Assembly: GCA_937887565.1 (NCBI GenBank)
Contig: CALABS010000070.1
Coordinates: forward strand, 1 to 64,000
DNA length: 64,000 nt
Direction of reading: 5' to 3'
Source: an uncultured Rhodospirillaceae bacterium
GTDB taxonomy: Bacteria > Pseudomonadota > Alphaproteobacteria > Rhodospirillales > Magnetospirillaceae
Numbering within the stretch: the stretch's first letter is position 1; every line of letters begins with the position of its first letter. Position numbers and translations under genes: made by a program. The notes under the pieces were generated by a model. That model saw only the letters and a list, made by a program, of their open reading frames with translations. It searched no databases and was not told the origin of the DNA. Of the stretch, positions 32,899-40,546 are shown one piece after another.

Positions 32899-33117
32899 GG
32901 GCGTCCCTGTTCAAGCCGTAAGCAGCGTCGACCTCGCGCGGAGGGCCGACAACTGAAAATCATGAATGCTCGGATGAATATTATTCACCCGAGCCCCCGC
33001 CTGCTCAAGCCCTTCCGATGACCAAGCCCTCATGGGTGACAATCGCTCACGAGGCCTTATCATTTGAGCACAAAGCCCGGCCTGTCCACGATCCCGCCGC
33101 GAACCGCAGAAAGGGGA

Positions 33118-33213
33118 ATGGCATGCCGTCGTCAGGTTCTGGCGCTGATGATGGACCCGGCTATCGGGCTGGGCATTGCCCGGTTCGCATACGCCCTGCT
33201 GCTTCCCGACACG
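33118..33213 (+). pseudogene. 5' stump of a YbfB-like MFS gene, cut by block B
   Basis: AAAGGGG precedes an ATG at 33118. The first 32 residues include GLGIARFAYALLLPD, the conserved first membrane helix of YbfB-type MFS carriers. After about 33213 the homology to a transporter stops and continues into a remnant of the gene found whole at 36936. This is a junction at single-gene resolution between chromosome and block B. The stump is divergent from the LysR gene. Confidence 0.6.
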
Positions 33214-33350
33214 AGCAACAACACGCTCTGGAATCTGGCGACGATCGTCGCGGGCTGGACGGAAACGAGTATCTCGGCATCGACGTCCCGCTCGGGCGCA
33301 GAGGGGCAAGATCAAGCCCGACGTTGTCGGATATCCGGTCGATCGCGGCC
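33211..33350 (+). pseudogene. Relic of the PD-(D/E)XK-like gene found at 36936
   Basis: Three frames in turn give SNNTLWNLATIVAG, LDGNEYLGIDVPLGRRGA and KIKPDVVGYPVDRGH. They match in order the segments STLWILAKIVSG, LDGVEHVGIDVPLGRKGA and KIKPDVVGYGPDWTH of the gene at 36936-37547. Two frameshifts have occurred, and the 5' and 3' ends are missing. It is a decayed duplicate at the edge of block B. Confidence 0.75.
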
Positions 33351-33565
33351 ATGCATCTCCCCCTTAGCTGCGGTTTCCCCATCCTCAATTTACCTGATTG
33401 CCACTCACGGCTTCAAATCGGACGGGTGACCCTTGCTGCCCCTGTGCCCCGTCGCCGATGGTTCATACATGCTCGACTGGTTGCACAACCCTTGATATTG
33501 TTCGTCAAAAGGGATGGCCGGCCACATATGGTCAAGGTCGCTTGCAGGGGAAGCGTTCCAAACGG

Positions 33566-34570
33566 ATGGAAGACTACGGCCGCCGGATTCTGATGCTCGA
33601 CGACGACGAACTGGAGCGGTTCGTCAGGGACTGGGTCGACCGCAAGTCAGGCGACTATGTCGAGTGCGTGCGGTTCTCCGGGGCCGGTGATCTGGGCCGC
33701 GACGTCGTGGGCTTCCTGTCGTCAGATCGCCACGAGGGCGCCTGGCACAATTACCAGTGCAAGCAATATGGAAAGCACCTGCCGACCGACGTGGGAATCC
33801 GGGAGATCGGCAAAATCCTCTACAACGCCCACGATGGCCACTTCACTGCCCCCGCAAGGTATTTCTTCGTTGCTCCGCGGGGGGTGAACAGGAACCTCGA
33901 AAGCCTGATCTTCAATCCCTCGGCCTTCCGGGCAAAGCTTCTCGCGGACTGGGACAAGCACTGCGCTGAATCAATCGTCGAGAAGACTACGATCCCGTTG
34001 GATCCGAAGCTGACGGCATTCATCGAGGCCTATGACTTCTCAAGCATCTCGCGCGTCGGCCTCGACGAACTCCTCGGCGATCCGCATGTGAAGCCGGTCT
34101 TGACCAAGTGGTTCGGCGCCGATCCGGGGCCGGCCCCGAAGGGCGAGGTGCCGGAGACGGTGGACGACTCGGAACTGCCTTACATCGGCCAACTCCTCGA
34201 CGCCTACGGGGACAGGGACGGAACGGTCTACGCCGCCCATTCGGAGATCGCCGGCCACCCCGATCACGGCAGGCACTTCGCCCGCCAGCGCGAGCGGTTC
34301 TACGACGCGGCGGCGTTCAAGCGCTTCTACCGAGACAACACCGAGAAGCATGTGCTGGAGACCTTCGAGTCGGACATCTTCCACGGCGTCGCCGACGTCT
34401 GCGAAGCCGGCTACCCGGACAAGCTCCGGTGCGTGGACGCCGTCATGACGCATGCAGCCCAACTGCCTGTCACCGGCCTACTCGCCCCGCACGCACGCAT
34501 CCCCGTGAAGCAGGGCGTCTGCCACCATTTCGTCAACGAGGACCCTCCACGCCTGAGGTGGCGGCGATGA
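33566..34570 (+). CDS. ABC-three-component system effector with N-terminal nuclease-like domain
   Basis: A 334-residue protein. The N-terminus resembles a PD-(D/E)XK fold: WVDRKSGDYVECVRFSGAGD, then HNYQCKQYGK, where QCK would be the Q-x-K active-site strand. A C-terminal domain of about 100 residues (RHFARQRERFYDAAAFKRFY ... FESDIFHGVADV) is typical of ABC-3C effectors. The frame starts at 33566, and the stop overlaps the next gene (ATGA). I infer cleavage of foreign nucleic acid controlled by the ATPase. Confidence 0.7.
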   Translation: MEDYGRRILMLDDDELERFVRDWVDRKSGDYVECVRFSGAGDLGRDVVGFLSSDRHEGAWHNYQCKQYGKHLPTDVGIREIGKILYNAHDGHFTAPARYFFVAPRGVNRNLESLIFNPSAFRAKLLADWDKHCAESIVEKTTIPLDPKLTAFIEAYDFSSISRVGLDELLGDPHVKPVLTKWFGADPGPAPKGEVPETVDDSELPYIGQLLDAYGDRDGTVYAAHSEIAGHPDHGRHFARQRERFYDAAAFKRFYRDNTEKHVLETFESDIFHGVADVCEAGYPDKLRCVDAVMTHAAQLPVTGLLAPHARIPVKQGVCHHFVNEDPPRLRWRR

Positions 34571-35061
34571 GCGAGAGCATGTTGGTGGAACTGTTCAACA
34601 GCCCGCTGGAGACCGGCGTGAGGGCGCTCGTGGTGCTGGACGCAGCCCACCCGATGGCGTTCGACCTCTCCCAGATGACCTGGTTCGACCACCTTGTCGT
34701 CCATACAGGCGATATCGGGGGGCCACCCAGCCTCCATCCGGCCCTTCCCCACCGCAGCGGCGAGCTGCTGGTCCGCCGGCCCATGGTCGAAGCCAGCCTC
34801 TCGCTGATGCGGCGCCTGCATCTCGTCGACATCGTCGTCGGCGAAAAGGGCTTCCTCTTTCGGGCCGGCGAGGACGCCTATCCGTTCGTGGAGCTGATGC
34901 GGTCCCCGTACGCCCGCGCGCTGAAGGAGCGTGCACGCTGGTTGGCGGAGAACGTGTGCGCCATGGAGGCGGACCGGATCGAACGTCTGGTCGCCGAAAA
35001 GATCGGCCGGTGGAACGTCGAGTTCCATGGGCATGAAGGGATGCGAGGAAGTCACGCATGA
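34567..35061 (+). CDS. ABC-three-component system middle component
   Basis: A 164-residue protein overlapping its neighbours by four bases at both ends. It reads SMLVELFNSPLETGVRALVVL and LMRRLHLVDIVVGEKGFLFR, the compact winged-helix-like pattern of ABC-3C middle components. These link the SMC-like ATPase to the effector. No catalytic residues are seen. Its identity rests on both size and position. Confidence 0.68.
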   Translation: MSESMLVELFNSPLETGVRALVVLDAAHPMAFDLSQMTWFDHLVVHTGDIGGPPSLHPALPHRSGELLVRRPMVEASLSLMRRLHLVDIVVGEKGFLFRAGEDAYPFVELMRSPYARALKERARWLAENVCAMEADRIERLVAEKIGRWNVEFHGHEGMRGSHA

Positions 35062-36929
35062 CCGACCCCCGACTGACGCTGCGGCACCTCGTCTTCACCG
35101 GCCCGGGCCGGCCGCCTGCGGAACTCGAATTCAGGGCAGGCAGCAACCTGGTCTGGGGGGCCTCGAACACCGGCAAGTCGTTCACGCTGAAGGCGATCAA
35201 CTTCATGCTCGGCGGCTCGTCGCCTCTGCCGGACATCGACGAGCGGCAGGGTTACGATACCGTGTTGCTGGGCATCTCCATCTCGGGCGCCGGCGACTTC
35301 ACCTTCTCCCGTTCCGTCGCCGGGGGGGACTACCTGCTTCACGACGGTCTGCTGAAGACGGCGCCGACGGGCGTCACGGGGCGGCAGCTCGGCGCCAAGC
35401 ACAGCCATGAGAAGCCGGGCAACCTCTCGAATTTCCTCCTTTCACACTTGGGCTTCGGCGGAAAGTTCGTCGCCAAGGATTCATACGGGAGTCCGGCCAG
35501 CCTCAGTTTCCGCGATCTGGCGAAGGTCCTTCTCGTCGACGAGACCTCCATCCAGGCCGAGCGGTCTCCAATCGTGGGCGGACAGCACAGCGACGTGCCG
35601 ACCGAGCGGAGCGTCTTCCGCCTCCTGCTCAGCGGGGTCGACGACAGCGCCGTGGTTCCCGTCGCCAAGCCCACGTCGGTGAAGGCGGCGAAGGCATTCA
35701 AGCTCGAACTGCTCGACGAGATGATCGCCGACGTCGATGCCCGGCTCGCGGCCGAGCACCCCGAAGCCGACGGGTATCCCGAACAGGACGCGCGGCTGAC
35801 GGAGACCCTGGATCGCATCCAGTCCGAGTTCGACGCCGCCCAGAGGTCGGTCCGTTCCCTTCTTGGGGAAAAGCAGGCCCTCGCCGCGGAGATTCCGCGG
35901 GTCGGTGGCAGGCTCGACGAAATCGAGGTCCACCTTGACCGCTTCGCGCGGCTGAACGACGTGTACGCGTCCGACATCGAACGCCTCGTCGCGATCGAGG
36001 AAGCCGGGTTCCTGGTCTCCTTGGGGGGCGACCGGGACTGTCCGATGTGCGGCGCCAAGCCGGAGGCGCAGTCCCACGCGGAGGGCGTCGTCCAAGTGGA
36101 GCAGGTGAGGGCCGCCGCTCTCGCCGAGATCGAGAAGATCGCTCGACAGCGCGACGATCTCGCCCGGACCGTGGAGGATCTCCACGCCGAACGCGGGCGG
36201 CTGGAGAACGAGTTCCCCACCCTGCTGGCTAGGCTGGAGCGTACCGAACGCGATCTCGCGGAATTGCTGCCGCAGGTGGACGAAACCCGCCGATCCCTGA
36301 CGGAAGTGCTCGCCGCCCGTGACCGAACTCGGCATGGGCTTGCCCTGCAAGAGCAGCGGCATCTTCTGCTGGACAAGCGGAAGGAAGCGGAGAGCCTGAA
36401 GGCGGCTCCAAAGGAGGACAAGCCGAAGCTGGACCTTTCCGGCGGGCTCGCCCACGATTTCTGCCAGACGGTCGCCGAGGTCCTCAGGAAATGGGAGTTC
36501 CCGGGAGACCGGCACATCTCCTTCGACGAAACGACGTACGACCTGAAGATCGACGGCAAGTTCCGCATCAACAACGGCAAGGGCGTGAGGGCGGTCACCC
36601 ACGCCGCCTTCAAGGTCGCGCTGCTCCTGTTCTGCCGCGACCGCGGTCTTCCCCACCCCGGCATAGTAGTCCTCGACACGCCGCTGCTGACGTACCGCGA
36701 CCCCATCAGGAATCCGAGGTTCGGCGAATTGTCGGAAGACGAGAAGGTGCTTGCGCGGACCGCGGTGAAGCAGAGGTTCTTCGAGCACATCCATAGCATC
36801 CGGGATCTGGGGCAGTTCATCGTCTTCGAGAACGTCGACCTGCCCGCCAACATCGAAGACCTAGCCAAAGTCGAGGTGTTTTCGGGTGGCGCCGATGGAC
36901 GGACGGGCCTGTTCCCGGCCAAGAGGTAG
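35058..36929 (+). CDS. ABC-three-component SMC/Rad50-like ATPase
   Basis: A 623-residue ATPase. Walker A is WGASNTGKSFTLKAI near residue 35. A central coiled coil (residues about 210-460) carries a CPMCGAK zinc-hook-like motif near residue 330. Walker B is GIVVLDTPLLTYRD near residue 535. It resembles the ATPase of ABC-3C defence loci, which should sense invading DNA or its repair intermediates. The start overlaps the middle component gene by four bases. Confidence 0.82.
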   Translation: MTDPRLTLRHLVFTGPGRPPAELEFRAGSNLVWGASNTGKSFTLKAINFMLGGSSPLPDIDERQGYDTVLLGISISGAGDFTFSRSVAGGDYLLHDGLLKTAPTGVTGRQLGAKHSHEKPGNLSNFLLSHLGFGGKFVAKDSYGSPASLSFRDLAKVLLVDETSIQAERSPIVGGQHSDVPTERSVFRLLLSGVDDSAVVPVAKPTSVKAAKAFKLELLDEMIADVDARLAAEHPEADGYPEQDARLTETLDRIQSEFDAAQRSVRSLLGEKQALAAEIPRVGGRLDEIEVHLDRFARLNDVYASDIERLVAIEEAGFLVSLGGDRDCPMCGAKPEAQSHAEGVVQVEQVRAAALAEIEKIARQRDDLARTVEDLHAERGRLENEFPTLLARLERTERDLAELLPQVDETRRSLTEVLAARDRTRHGLALQEQRHLLLDKRKEAESLKAAPKEDKPKLDLSGGLAHDFCQTVAEVLRKWEFPGDRHISFDETTYDLKIDGKFRINNGKGVRAVTHAAFKVALLLFCRDRGLPHPGIVVLDTPLLTYRDPIRNPRFGELSEDEKVLARTAVKQRFFEHIHSIRDLGQFIVFENVDLPANIEDLAKVEVFSGGADGRTGLFPAKR

Positions 36930-36935
36930 CCAACC

Positions 36936-37547
36936 ATGGCGAAGCGAAGGACAATCGTGGAGGAGATCGCCGGGCGCCTCGAAGATGGAATCCAATCCCT
37001 GCCGGATCGCTTCCATTCGTCGTTCGATTACGTCGACACGGGCAACAACAAGTGCCACTCGTCCACGCTCTGGATTCTGGCGAAGATCGTCTCGGGGCTG
37101 GACGGAGTCGAACACGTAGGCATCGACGTCCCGCTCGGCCGCAAAGGCGCCAAGATCAAGCCGGACGTGGTGGGCTACGGGCCGGACTGGACCCATGTGG
37201 TGTACGTCGACTTCGAGAGCCCGAACAGCAGCGACACGCGCGTCTGGGTGAAGGACTGCGAGCCATACGCCTCTTACAGGGAAGCGAATCCGGACACCTG
37301 CGCGCCGTACGTGGTCGTCACCAGCCTTCCCGACAGGAATTCCCCGGACTGGCAGCTCAGGTGGACGAACATGACCCCCAAGGGTCCGCAGTACAACCAT
37401 GCCTGCCGAGGCCTGGAGGAGGAGGTAAGGAAGAATCCCTATCGCTTCTGGCTTGGGCGGTGGAAGGAGATCATGGACACCGGCGGAATGTCCGGCGTGA
37501 CTATCCTCAACATCAACGGCAAGACGGTGAAGCGGGTAACGCTTTAG
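36936..37547 (+). CDS. Fourth gene of the ABC-3C locus, nuclease-fold-like
   Basis: A 203-residue protein 6 bases behind the ATPase gene. The middle reads IKPDVVGYGPDWTHVVYVDFES, which has the strand order of a PD-(D/E)XK core (PD, then a V-x-V-D-F-E strand) but lacks the usual Lys, so activity is uncertain. The C-terminus contains NHACRGLEEEVRKNPYRFWLGRW. I know no named family. A decayed second copy lies 3.6 kb upstream, next to the chromosome junction. Confidence 0.65.
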   Translation: MAKRRTIVEEIAGRLEDGIQSLPDRFHSSFDYVDTGNNKCHSSTLWILAKIVSGLDGVEHVGIDVPLGRKGAKIKPDVVGYGPDWTHVVYVDFESPNSSDTRVWVKDCEPYASYREANPDTCAPYVVVTSLPDRNSPDWQLRWTNMTPKGPQYNHACRGLEEEVRKNPYRFWLGRWKEIMDTGGMSGVTILNINGKTVKRVTL

Positions 37548-37549
37548 CC

Positions 37550-37613
37550 CATGTCCTCATGAGGCAATGCGAACTTGCGGACAGGAAACGGCGCCCCCCC
37601 GGGGGGGGGGGGG
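37550..37613. repeat. Degenerate CATG array and C7-G13 homopolymer tract
   Basis: CATG at 37550 and 37558 with AATG at 37566 keep the 8-bp period. Seven C and thirteen G residues follow at 37594-37613. A run this long is prone to slippage or to assembly error. The gap 37548-38004 otherwise holds two GTGAGTCAC sites, a hairpin and no gene I can support. Confidence 0.6.
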
Positions 37614-37703
37614 AGGCCACCGTCCCGCTCGGGTCCGCCGCCGTGCTGGACCGGCGAAGGGACCTTGGAAAGATTCTCACGTCGGCCACTGCGGACGTCA
37701 AAC

Positions 37704-37712
37704 GTGAGTCAC
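37704..37712. promoter_or_regulatory. GTGAGTCAC element with TTGACGTC
   Basis: A perfect 9-mer, followed on the minus strand after a GTT spacer by TGACGTCC. It lies next to a hairpin in a gene-free stretch. Confidence 0.55.
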
Positions 37713-37722
37713 GAAAAACGAC

Positions 37723-37746
37723 AAGGGCGGCCCGAAGGCCGCCCTT
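37723..37746 (-). terminator. Hairpin terminator
   Basis: AAGGGCGGCC pairs with GGCCGCCCTT around a 4-base loop. On the minus strand it is followed by GTCGTTTTTCG, so it stops minus-strand transcripts coming from the gene at 38005 or from this gap. Confidence 0.65.
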
Positions 37747-37999
37747 GCGATCGTCAACTGCCGCGAGGTGGGTTAGGTCGCGGTGCCCGCCGTGGAGTGT
37801 CGGGCCACCCCAGAGATCGCGCGCTGGATTCCCGACGTCAACGTGTTTCTCGATGCAGCCTTATGCGAAACGGCGGCCACTCCGTCATATGGCCGCCGTC
37901 GCACACGGTCCCCGCTTCGCCTCCAAGGAGATTGCCGGACCGAGGCGATGCCGCGGGGAACTCGTCCGATCGTCGCGCGCGTTCATGACGACGTCAACC

Positions 38000-38008
38000 G
38001 TGAGTCAC
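38000..38008. promoter_or_regulatory. GTGAGTCAC element at a stop codon
   Basis: A perfect copy that overlaps the TGA of the minus-strand gene at 38005. On the minus strand GGTTGACGTCG follows directly, as in four other copies. Confidence 0.5.
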
Positions 38009-39630
38009 GGAATATCGACGGAGCTCGCATCCCACCATTCGACGACTGCTTTCAGCTTCGGGACCGACGAGGCGTCGACGCGGAAGCGGAGGTTGTCCCA
38101 GCGCGAGATGAAGTGGCATCCCGTCCTGTAGAATCCCCATTGCTCCGGCGGCCCCGCCACCGGCTCCTCCCCGACGGGGTCGTCGGCGTCCCGCACATAA
38201 TACACCGCCGACAGGTAGCTTTCGCACAGCAGCAGGCGGGCGTCGGCGGCCTTCCGCCGGCCCGCGTGGATCCATATCCGCTTCCAGCCCGGCTGGAGGT
38301 TTCTGACGCGGATAAGGAGCATCCGGGCGTCGAACCGCTCGGACAAAGGGATCGGCCGGAACAGGTCGGGGCTGAGGGCAAGAGCCTCCGTCAGCACCTG
38401 CACGGCCATCGGATGGCCCGACGGGTCGGCCTTTGCCTCCTCCAGCGTAAGCTCCATGAGGTGCCGCAGATACGCCCTGCACCTCGCGGGCTCGGATTCC
38501 AGCAGGGCGTTCATGGGCAGCAGGCAGGTGACCTGCTCGTAGCCGCCCGATCCGGCGACGTCGACGGCGCGGAGCAGCCTGCGTCGCCACGTCGGCATCG
38601 CCGCCAGCATGGCCGCCCGCCGGGCGGCCTTCTTGCTCGGGGGGCGGGTCTCCTGACAGAACCTCCGTGTCGGCCGCAGGATGGCGGCCTTCGCGAATAT
38701 CCACTTCCACCTGGCCCGATTCCACGCCTTGCGGAGTGCGGCCGCCACGGTCCCCGCCTTCTTCATGGCGGCTCCGGCAAGCTTGCCGAGCCTCGACAGC
38801 GCGCGGCCGACGGCCCCGATCGGCGGCCCCGGCGGGCGACCGTGGCGGGCCTGATAGTTTTTCCAGTACCAGAGCCATCCCTCGCGGGACATGCAGAGCG
38901 CCTGAAGCTCCCAGTACAAACCGTCCCTGTCGACCTCGCCGAGGCCGGGAATGTTGATCCCCCATGCCTTGTCGAGACGGAAAGTGCGCTGACTGTCGGA
39001 TTCGAGGTCGATGCCGACCAGGTGGATGGAGCCGTTCTTGTGGCGAAGGATGCGGTCGAGCCAGAACCGGCGTTCGGTGCCCGAGTATTCAAACCCGATC
39101 TCGACGCCGATCCGGTCGACGAGCGTGCCGTGGTCCAGATAGCCGATGGCCGGAGGCATGGCGCCAAGGTTGGCGAGCCAGTGGAACAGGCGGGACTTGG
39201 CTTTTCGGGCCAGTGGGTTCCGGATGCGGCCGCCCAAGGCCTCAAGCGCCGGCAAGGCGCCCCTGGTCCGTCGCAGCCACGCCCGGATGATGAGCGGCTG
39301 GCACGGGGCCTTCCTGGCGTCGTCCCTTACGACCTTCCCTGCCTCGACCTCTCGCTTGAGGATGGCCTCGCCGACCCGCTCGGGAGCAAGCAGCAGGGCC
39401 AGACGGCCGAGCGGCATGAGTCCGGGCGCGTCGGGACGCACAGGGGTGCTGAACCGATGTCCCCACAGGTCGAAGACCATGCCGTCGTCGGTGACCTCGA
39501 CGATGTGGGCGAGCCCCGGAGCGTCGGTGTCGAAGTGCACTCGCATGAAATCGACGAGGTCATCGTCGACGCGGGAGCGGGGGAACCGCCGATCGATCCT
39601 GAACACGTCCCCCGGGCGGATTCCGGCCAT
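38005..39630 (-). CDS. Unknown protein with WYL-like barrel segment
   Basis: A 541-residue protein. The N-terminal 130 residues have beta character (FRIDRRFPRSR, FDLWGHRFSTPV). Residues about 175-235 read IGVEIGFEYSGTERRFWLDR and then HLVGIDLES...RTFRLDKAWG, which resembles the SH3-like barrel of WYL domains without the WYL residues. The basic middle (residues 270-350) could bind nucleic acid. The C-terminus contains WGFYRTGCHFISRWDNLRF. The family is not recognised. A CATG pair lies about 90 bases before its start. Confidence 0.65.
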   Translation of the reverse strand: MAGIRPGDVFRIDRRFPRSRVDDDLVDFMRVHFDTDAPGLAHIVEVTDDGMVFDLWGHRFSTPVRPDAPGLMPLGRLALLLAPERVGEAILKREVEAGKVVRDDARKAPCQPLIIRAWLRRTRGALPALEALGGRIRNPLARKAKSRLFHWLANLGAMPPAIGYLDHGTLVDRIGVEIGFEYSGTERRFWLDRILRHKNGSIHLVGIDLESDSQRTFRLDKAWGINIPGLGEVDRDGLYWELQALCMSREGWLWYWKNYQARHGRPPGPPIGAVGRALSRLGKLAGAAMKKAGTVAAALRKAWNRARWKWIFAKAAILRPTRRFCQETRPPSKKAARRAAMLAAMPTWRRRLLRAVDVAGSGGYEQVTCLLPMNALLESEPARCRAYLRHLMELTLEEAKADPSGHPMAVQVLTEALALSPDLFRPIPLSERFDARMLLIRVRNLQPGWKRIWIHAGRRKAADARLLLCESYLSAVYYVRDADDPVGEEPVAGPPEQWGFYRTGCHFISRWDNLRFRVDASSVPKLKAVVEWWDASSVDIP

Positions 39631-39716
39631 CTTCCCAAGTCCCCGAGATCCATTGGCGGCAACGAGGGATAAACCCGACCAAGCATCAACTCAACCGCCA
39701 AAAGTGGCCACGGAGC

Positions 39717-39735
39717 CATGAACCCATGGCATGCT
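39717..39735. promoter_or_regulatory. Two-unit CATG array
   Basis: CATG at 39717 and 39725 (8-bp spacing), with another CATG at 39731. It lies upstream of the minus-strand gene at 39630 and just past the end of the SeqA-like gene. Confidence 0.4.
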
Positions 39736-40225
39736 ACGTGTCGAATTTGACTGCCACTTCCACGCCCTCGGCGACGCCGGCCACCTTGCACGCGACACTG
39801 ACGGCGCGGGTGACGTCCCGGCGGGAGCAGTTGGTCGCCATCCACCGGCCGCCCGAAAGCTCCCGCGCGTATCTGGCCAAGTGGATGCTGCCGGGGTACA
39901 GGGCCTCGGGCGTCCGGGCGACGACCCTCCGCGTCCGCCCCCTGTGGGCGGCAAGCCTTCCAAGGAAGCCCGCGTCCCTGTCGCCGAGTGCGACCAAGAC
40001 CGACGCCAGGGCGTCCTGCACGGTCCGTACCTTCAGTTCCTTCCCGAACAGCACCACCGTATGCCCGCCATTCGACGGCGACGCCGCGACAGGGGGGTGG
40101 ACCGCCGTTGCCGACGCGACCACCCGGCCTACGACGGAATCCAGGCTTTCGCCGGGGGCGAGCTTCAGCGCCATCAGGGTGGCGACCGTCTCCTCCGAGA
40201 GGGACACGAGGCATTTGGTCATCAT
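39734..40225 (-). CDS. SeqA-like protein
   Basis: A 163-residue protein with the layout of SeqA, the E. coli protein that binds hemimethylated GATC. The N-terminal 40 residues form a ribbon-helix-helix-like unit (TKCLVSLSEETVATLMAL). A Ser/Pro linker follows, then a helix, then RGRTRRVVA and GGRWMATNCSRRDVTRAVS, which parallel the GRTR and PYWVITN-x motifs of the SeqA DNA-binding domain. Length (SeqA has 181) and order agree. SeqA is not expected in alphaproteobacteria, where CcrM methylates GANTC, so the target may differ. The gene follows the DUF4258-like gene directly. Confidence 0.55.
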   Translation of the reverse strand: MMTKCLVSLSEETVATLMALKLAPGESLDSVVGRVVASATAVHPPVAASPSNGGHTVVLFGKELKVRTVQDALASVLVALGDRDAGFLGRLAAHRGRTRRVVARTPEALYPGSIHLARYARELSGGRWMATNCSRRDVTRAVSVACKVAGVAEGVEVAVKFDT

Positions 40226-40546
40226 TCAGCCCTCCCGACGCGGCCGACGCTTCTGGCGCCGGCTCTTGTACACGGTGACGACACGCCCGCCATCGATGAC
40301 GGCCGTCATTCCGCGCAGGCGGTCGAGCATGGCGATCCATCGCCACAAGCCATCGATCTCCCGTTCGACGTCCTCGTCGAGCAGTCTCACGGTGCCGTCG
40401 GGCATCTCGCGGCCGAACCGGACCAGGGCTTCGAGGTCACGTTCCCGGAATCCGCGCTGGCGGATGCGGGCATCGGCGTGCCGGGTGGCGGTCAGTTCGG
40501 GCGCCTGCCACGATAGGGCGGCCGGAATGGGCGTCATCGCAGTCAT
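40226..40546 (-). CDS. DUF4258-like small protein
   Basis: A 106-residue protein starting at 40546 (ATGA overlap with the regulator gene). It contains TRHADARIRQRGFRERDLEA, then LLDEDVEREIDGL and a final VVTVYKSRR, the DUF4258 pattern of a small RelE-like fold. Such proteins are often toxins or RNA-binding factors. With an Xre regulator directly upstream and co-transcribed, a toxin-antitoxin role is possible but not shown. Confidence 0.6.
   Translation of the reverse strand: MTAMTPIPAALSWQAPELTATRHADARIRQRGFRERDLEALVRFGREMPDGTVRLLDEDVEREIDGLWRWIAMLDRLRGMTAVIDGGRVVTVYKSRRQKRRPRREG

Noticed and set aside
35339..36937. A 532-codon minus-strand frame over the ABC-3C ATPase gene
   Set aside because: The Ser/Arg-rich product matches nothing, while the plus strand encodes Walker motifs and a zinc hook.
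37775..37999. Possible small gene on the minus strand between the two GTGAGTCAC sites
   Set aside because: Only short or poorly composed frames exist, and no family resemblance was seen.
37783..39672. A 629-codon plus-strand frame over the gene at 38005
   Set aside because: Proline/arginine-rich antisense reading without a ribosome binding site. The minus-strand protein is better composed and fits the neighbouring operon direction.
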